DNA from: Oceanitalea sp047302425
GTDB lineage: Bacteria; Actinomycetota; Actinomycetes; Actinomycetales; Actinomycetaceae
Assembly (NCBI RefSeq): GCF_047302425.1
Contig: NZ_CP154855.1
Location: forward strand, 1,364,001 to 1,428,000
DNA length: 64,000 nt
Direction: 5' to 3'
In this document: positions 60,838-64,000 of the stretch, one piece after another
How the letters are laid out: each line of letters starts with the position of its first letter
Position numbering within the stretch: the stretch's first letter is position 1
Position numbers and translations under genes: made by a program
The notes under the pieces: generated by a model
The model's input: only the letters and a program-made list of their open reading frames with translations
Database searches by the model: none
Told to the model about the DNA's origin: nothing

Positions 60838-62295
60838 ATGACGGATCCCCAGTCCCTGCTCCGGGCCACGCCCACCCAGCTGCTCATCGACGGGCAGTGG
60901 CGCGACGCGTCCGGCGGCGCGAGCTTCGAGGTCCAGGACCCGGCCACTGGCGAGGTCATCGCGCGGGTCGCGGACGGGACCGAGGCCGACGGCGCCGCGG
61001 CCATGGACGCCGCGGCCGGCGCGCAGGACGCGTGGGCCGCCACCCCGGCGCGCGAGCGCGCGGAGATCCTGCGCCGCGCCTTCGAGCTCACCGTCGACCG
61101 GGCCGAGGAGCTCGCCGCCCTGATGACCCTCGAGATGGGCAAGCCGCTGGCGGACGCGCGCGGCGAGGTCACCTACGGTGCGGAGTTCCTCCGCTGGTTC
61201 TCCGAGGAGGCCGCCCACGTCAACGGCCGCTACCAGACGTCCCCGGAGGGCAACCTCCGCATCCTCGCGGCGAAGCGGCCCGTGGGGCCCTGCCTGTTCA
61301 TCACGCCGTGGAACTTCCCCCTCGCGATGGCGACCCGCAAGATCGCCCCGGCGCTCGCCGCCGGCTGCACGGTCATCCTCAAGCCGGCCGCGCTGACCCC
61401 GCTCACCGCCCTGGCCTTCGGGCAGATCCTCCTCGAGGCCGGCGTGCCGGCGGGCGTGGTCAACATCGTCCCGACGTCCAGGGCGCGGCCGGTCACCGGC
61501 CCGCTCATCCAGGACCGGCGCCTGCGCAAGCTCTCGTTCACCGGCTCCACCGAGGTGGGCCAGGCGCTCCTCAAGGAGGCCGCCGACAACGTGCTGCGCA
61601 CGTCGATGGAGCTCGGGGGCCGGGCGCCCTTCATCGTCTTCGAGGACGCCGACCTCGACGCCGCGCTCCTCGGTGCCCGGCAGGCCAAGCTGCGGAACAT
61701 GGGGGAGGCCTGCACGGCCGCCAACAGCTTCCTCGTCCACGAGTCGCTGGCCGAGGAGTTCACCCGCCGCCTGGCCGAGGACTTCGCCGGCCTCACCGTG
61801 GGCCACGGCCTGGAGGACGGCACCGAGATCGGGCCGCTCGTCTCGGCCCAGCAGCGCGACAGCGTCCACGAGCTCGTCACCGCCGCCCGGGAGCGCGGCG
61901 CCACGGTCCTCACCGGCGGTGGGCCCGCCGAGGGGCCGGGCTACTTCTACGCCCCCACGGTGCTCGGCGGCGTCGCGACCGACTCCCCGGTGATGACCAA
62001 CGAGATCTTCGGGCCCGTCGCGCCGGTCGCGAGCTTCTCCACCGAGGAGGAGGCCCTCGCCGTGGCCAACGCGAGCGAGGTCGGGCTGGCCGGCTACGTC
62101 TTCACCCCGGACATGTCGCGGGTGCTGCGCCTGGCCGAGCGCCTGCAGGTCGGCATGATCGGCGTCAACACCGGGCTCATCTCGAACGCGGCCGCGCCCT
62201 TCGGCGGCGTCAAGCACTCCGGCATGGGCCGGGAGGGTGGCGTCGAGGGCATCGAGGAGTTCCTCGAGACGGTCTACGTCGGCATCCCCACGTAG
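60838..62295 (+). CDS. NAD(P)-dependent aldehyde dehydrogenase (succinate-semialdehyde type)
   Basis: A 485-residue aldehyde dehydrogenase. It has GPCLFITPWNFPLAMATRK, catalytic Cys292 (NMGEACTAAN) and Glu258 (MELGGRAPF), and the GabD-like ending SGMGREGGVEGIEEFLETVY. Succinate semialdehyde is an end product of homoprotocatechuate meta-cleavage, and the gene shares its operator with that operon, so oxidising it to succinate is the favoured role. An aldehyde from the ThDP enzyme just upstream is the alternative. Confidence 0.87.
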   Translation: MTDPQSLLRATPTQLLIDGQWRDASGGASFEVQDPATGEVIARVADGTEADGAAAMDAAAGAQDAWAATPARERAEILRRAFELTVDRAEELAALMTLEMGKPLADARGEVTYGAEFLRWFSEEAAHVNGRYQTSPEGNLRILAAKRPVGPCLFITPWNFPLAMATRKIAPALAAGCTVILKPAALTPLTALAFGQILLEAGVPAGVVNIVPTSRARPVTGPLIQDRRLRKLSFTGSTEVGQALLKEAADNVLRTSMELGGRAPFIVFEDADLDAALLGARQAKLRNMGEACTAANSFLVHESLAEEFTRRLAEDFAGLTVGHGLEDGTEIGPLVSAQQRDSVHELVTAARERGATVLTGGGPAEGPGYFYAPTVLGGVATDSPVMTNEIFGPVAPVASFSTEEEALAVANASEVGLAGYVFTPDMSRVLRLAERLQVGMIGVNTGLISNAAAPFGGVKHSGMGREGGVEGIEEFLETVYVGIPT

Positions 62296-62321
62296 CCGGA
62301 ACCGGGCCGGCGCCAGGCTCC

Positions 62322-62849
62322 CTACTCCGCGACGAAGAGCTCGCAGGTGGTGTTGTAGAAGCGCGTCGTCGTGCCGCGGTGCTCCATGCCGATGCGCAGC
62401 GCCACCCGCCGGGAGGCGTGGTTGGCCGGGTTGGTCACCGCGACCACCCGCGTGAGCCCGCCGGCGACGGCGTGGGCCAGCACCCGCGCGGCGGCCTCGC
62501 TCGCGTAGCCCTGGCCCCAGGAGTCCGGGTGGAGGTGCCAGCCGATCTCCGTCTCGCCGGAGGGCTGGAGCGGCAGCTCCGGCCCCGAGGCGGGGATGTC
62601 CTTGAGGAGCACGGCGCCGTGCCGCCGCCGGCCGTCACGGTCGGCGACGAGCCACACGCCGTGGACGGGGTGCTCGTCCAGCAGCCGGTAGCGCGCGACG
62701 CGCTCGACCGCCTCGGCGCGGTCGGCCATGACCCGCGGCGCGGTGCCGATGAAGCGCTGGACCTCCCAGCGGGAGTAGAGGTCGAAAGCGAAGTCGACGT
62801 CGTCGGCGGTCCACGGGCGCAGGAGCAGGCGGTCGGTCGTCAGCTGCAC
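62322..62849 (-). CDS. GNAT-family N-acetyltransferase (RimJ/RimL type)
   Basis: A 175-residue acetyltransferase. It opens LTTDRLLLRPWTADDVDFAF and has TEIGWHLHPDSWGQGYASEA, the acetyl-CoA loop, and GLTRVVAVTNPANHASRRVA, which matches RimJ/RimL-like protein N-terminal acetylases. GTG 62849 is supported by TACCGT on the minus strand (62856-62861), putting the transcript start on it. Its target is unknown. It converges on the aldehyde dehydrogenase gene. Confidence 0.9.
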   Translation of the reverse strand: MQLTTDRLLLRPWTADDVDFAFDLYSRWEVQRFIGTAPRVMADRAEAVERVARYRLLDEHPVHGVWLVADRDGRRRHGAVLLKDIPASGPELPLQPSGETEIGWHLHPDSWGQGYASEAAARVLAHAVAGGLTRVVAVTNPANHASRRVALRIGMEHRGTTTRFYNTTCELFVAE

Positions 62850-62877
62850 CGGACCACGGTAGCGGTCCCCGGGCACA

Positions 62878-62912
62878 CCGAAGGGCCGCCCGAGACTCGG
62901 GCGGCCCTTCGG
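62878..62912 (-). terminator. terminator of rpmB
   Basis: CCGAAGGGCCGCCCGAG (62878-62894) pairs with 62896-62912, 38 bases after the rpmB stop. A long GC stem with short loop and no clear T-tract. Confidence 0.8.
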
Positions 62913-62950
62913 CAACGCATCAGCTCACCCGGCGGGCCGGGCAGGAGCGG

Positions 62951-63148
62951 TCAGGCGCTGGTGGCGCGCTGGACCTTGCCGGCCTTGAGGCACGAGGTGC
63001 ACACGTTCATGCGCTTGGGGGTGCCGTTCTGCACGGTGCGCACGCGCTGGATGTTCGGGTTCCACCGACGGCTCGTCCGCACGTGCGAGTGCGAGACGCT
63101 CTTGCCGAAGCTGGGGTGCTTGCCGCAGACGTCGCAGGTGGCAGCCAC
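62951..63148 (-). CDS. rpmB: 50S ribosomal protein L28
   Basis: A 65-residue L28 with both zinc-ribbon pairs intact (CDVCGK at Cys5/Cys8, CTSCLK at Cys50/Cys53), so the zinc-binding C+ form. HSHVRTSRRWNPNIQRVRT is the rRNA-binding core. GTG 63148 has AGGAGA 6 bases upstream. A zinc-free paralogue elsewhere is possible in actinobacteria but not visible here. Divergent from the DAK2 gene, a conserved arrangement. Confidence 0.96.
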   Translation of the reverse strand: MAATCDVCGKHPSFGKSVSHSHVRTSRRWNPNIQRVRTVQNGTPKRMNVCTSCLKAGKVQRATSA

Positions 63149-63253
63149 GGTCTTCTCCTGAATCTCTTGCTGGCAACACGATCTGCTGATCGCGTGAGGG
63201 TCATGATGGTCGACGGCGCGAGCCAGCCAACCGCCCCGAAGGGCAACCTGAGC

Positions 63254-63283
63254 AGGATACCCGACGGCGCCGGGCGGGCCCAA
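63254..63283 (-). promoter_or_regulatory. promoter of rpmB
   Basis: On the minus strand, TTGGGC (63278-63283), 18 bases and TATCCT (63254-63259) precede rpmB with a ~100-base leader. On the plus strand TAACCT at 63326-63331 is a possible -10 for the DAK2 gene. Confidence 0.5.
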
Positions 63284-63363
63284 ACGGCACCGGGCGAGGT
63301 GCGTCACGGTGTCGGAGGCGGGCACTAACCTGGACGCGATCGACGATACCCGGGAGGACGGAC

Positions 63364-64000
63364 GTGGCGGACACGCTCACCGTGCTCGGTCCCGCGGCCG
63401 TGCGCCGCTGGTTCGAGCAGGGGCTGCGCTCCCTCCTCGCCGTCCGCCGGCAGGTCGACGTCCTCAACGTCTTTCCCGTGCCGGACGGGGACACCGGCAC
63501 CAACCTCGTCCTCACCCTCGCGGGGGCGGCGCGCGCGGCCGGGCGGCTCGGCCCGGAGGCGGACCTCACCGCGCTCACCGCGGCCGCCGCCCGCGGGGCG
63601 CTCGTCGGGGCGCGCGGCAACTCCGGCGTCATCCTCAGCCAGGCGATGCGCGGCCTGGCCCGCTCCGTCGCGGGGCGCGAGTCGCTCGACGGCCCGGCCA
63701 CCGCCGCCGCGCTCACCACCGCCGCCGAGGACGCGCGGCTGGCCGTCGCCCGGCCGGTCGAGGGCACGGTCCTCACCGTCGCCGCCGCGGCCGCCCGCGC
63801 CGCACGCGAGGCACCCGACCAGAGCCTCGCGGGCGTCGTCAGCGCCGCCGCGCAGGGCGCCGCGCGCGCCCTCGCCGACACCCGCAGCCAGCTCGCGGTC
63901 CTCGCCGAGCGGGAGGTCGTCGACGCCGGTGCGGCCGGGTACACCATCCTCCTCGAGGCGCTCGCCGCGGTGGTCGATGGCGCCGCCCCCGCCACCGCCC
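63364..64000 (+). CDS. DAK2-domain (FakA/YloV-like) kinase, N-terminal part (cut by window edge)
   Basis: The first ~212 residues of a DhaL-fold protein. The Mg-ATP site is PVPDGDTGTNLVLTLAGAA, followed by VGARGNSGVILSQAMRGLA and PVEGTVLTVAAAAARAAREA, then AGAAGYTILLEALAAVV. The best-known homologue, FakA, phosphorylates fatty acids bound to FakB. In actinobacteria this gene stands between rpmB and recG. GTG 63364 has GGGAGGAC 6 bases upstream. The 3' end is outside the window. Confidence 0.92.
   Translation, partial: MADTLTVLGPAAVRRWFEQGLRSLLAVRRQVDVLNVFPVPDGDTGTNLVLTLAGAARAAGRLGPEADLTALTAAAARGALVGARGNSGVILSQAMRGLARSVAGRESLDGPATAAALTTAAEDARLAVARPVEGTVLTVAAAAARAAREAPDQSLAGVVSAAAQGAARALADTRSQLAVLAEREVVDAGAAGYTILLEALAAVVDGAAPATA

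Noticed and set aside
56902..62217. A 1771-codon minus-strand frame across the MFS, ThDP and dehydrogenase genes
   Set aside because: A shadow of four well-supported genes; it would also span the convergent hairpin and has no domains.
1..64000. CRISPR arrays, insertion sequences, transposases, prophage genes or a replication origin
   Set aside because: No regularly spaced repeats, transposase or integrase motifs, phage structural genes or DnaA-box clusters were seen.

Overview
The window is very GC-rich (clearly above 70% by eye) and reads as an Actinomycetota chromosome, most likely a Micrococcales relative. This rests on the DUF222/HNH endonuclease, DUF3151, DUF3515, DUF4180, the NdgR/LtbR-type IclR regulator beside leuCD, TANNNT -10 boxes with many leaderless starts, and the order leuC-leuD-murA-plsC-gpsA-ddl-DUF3515-thiL-rpmB-DAK2. 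No genus can be named from sequence alone.

Layout. 0-5.7 kb: truncated ribokinase, a DUF222/HNH endonuclease with a duplicated promoter-like box, an AAA+ ATPase, a small helix-hairpin-helix protein, an AraC regulator and a VOC protein. 5.7-6.0 kb: tRNA-Gln(CTG) and tRNA-Glu(CTC), each with its own promoter, closed by a terminator. 6.1-25.6 kb: a type VII-secretion-like locus. It holds a long WXG-type protein, an FHA-like protein, two WXG100 proteins flanking a Gly/Ser-rich WXG-type protein, an FtsK/SpoIIIE-type EccC/EssC ATPase with ubiquitin-like and FHA domains, a membrane-anchored fibronectin-III protein, a MoxR-DUF58-transglutaminase-like trio (the transglutaminase seems to lack its catalytic Cys) and a Ser/Thr kinase facing them. 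Four of its transcription units share one conserved upstream box built around GGAAnnTTCC. 25.7-29.8 kb: EamA transporter, IclR regulator divergent from leuCD, with an operator between them. 29.8-36.1 kb: a membrane protein and a five-gene sugar operon (binding protein, two permeases, GH32-like glycosidase, LacI regulator) with a perfect 20-bp operator at its start site. 36.3-37.6 kb: murA.

37.7-45.6 kb: an ABC exporter with a two-component system whose histidine kinase carries a 1-base frameshift, an XRE regulator, a 0.9-kb gap without convincing genes, and a secreted esterase with a C-terminal WxL-like domain beside a DUF916-type membrane partner. 45.6-52.1 kb: plsC-gpsA, an AMIN-like lipoprotein, metB, ddl, a DUF3515 lipoprotein and thiL. 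52.1-62.9 kb: an aromatic-catabolism island (MobA-like flavin monooxygenase, HpaE, HpaD, MHS transporter, IclR regulator, ThDP enzyme, succinate-semialdehyde-type dehydrogenase, GNAT) lying between thiL and rpmB, which are normally close. 62.9-64 kb: rpmB and the start of a DAK2/FakA-like gene cut by the window edge.

How the parts work together: the homoprotocatechuate operon and the semialdehyde dehydrogenase 8.6 kb away carry the same AATCGTATAC operator, so they are probably one regulon covering the top and bottom of meta-cleavage. The secretion locus is probably co-regulated through its own box. The biosynthetic backbone is conserved, and the accessory blocks sit between its genes.
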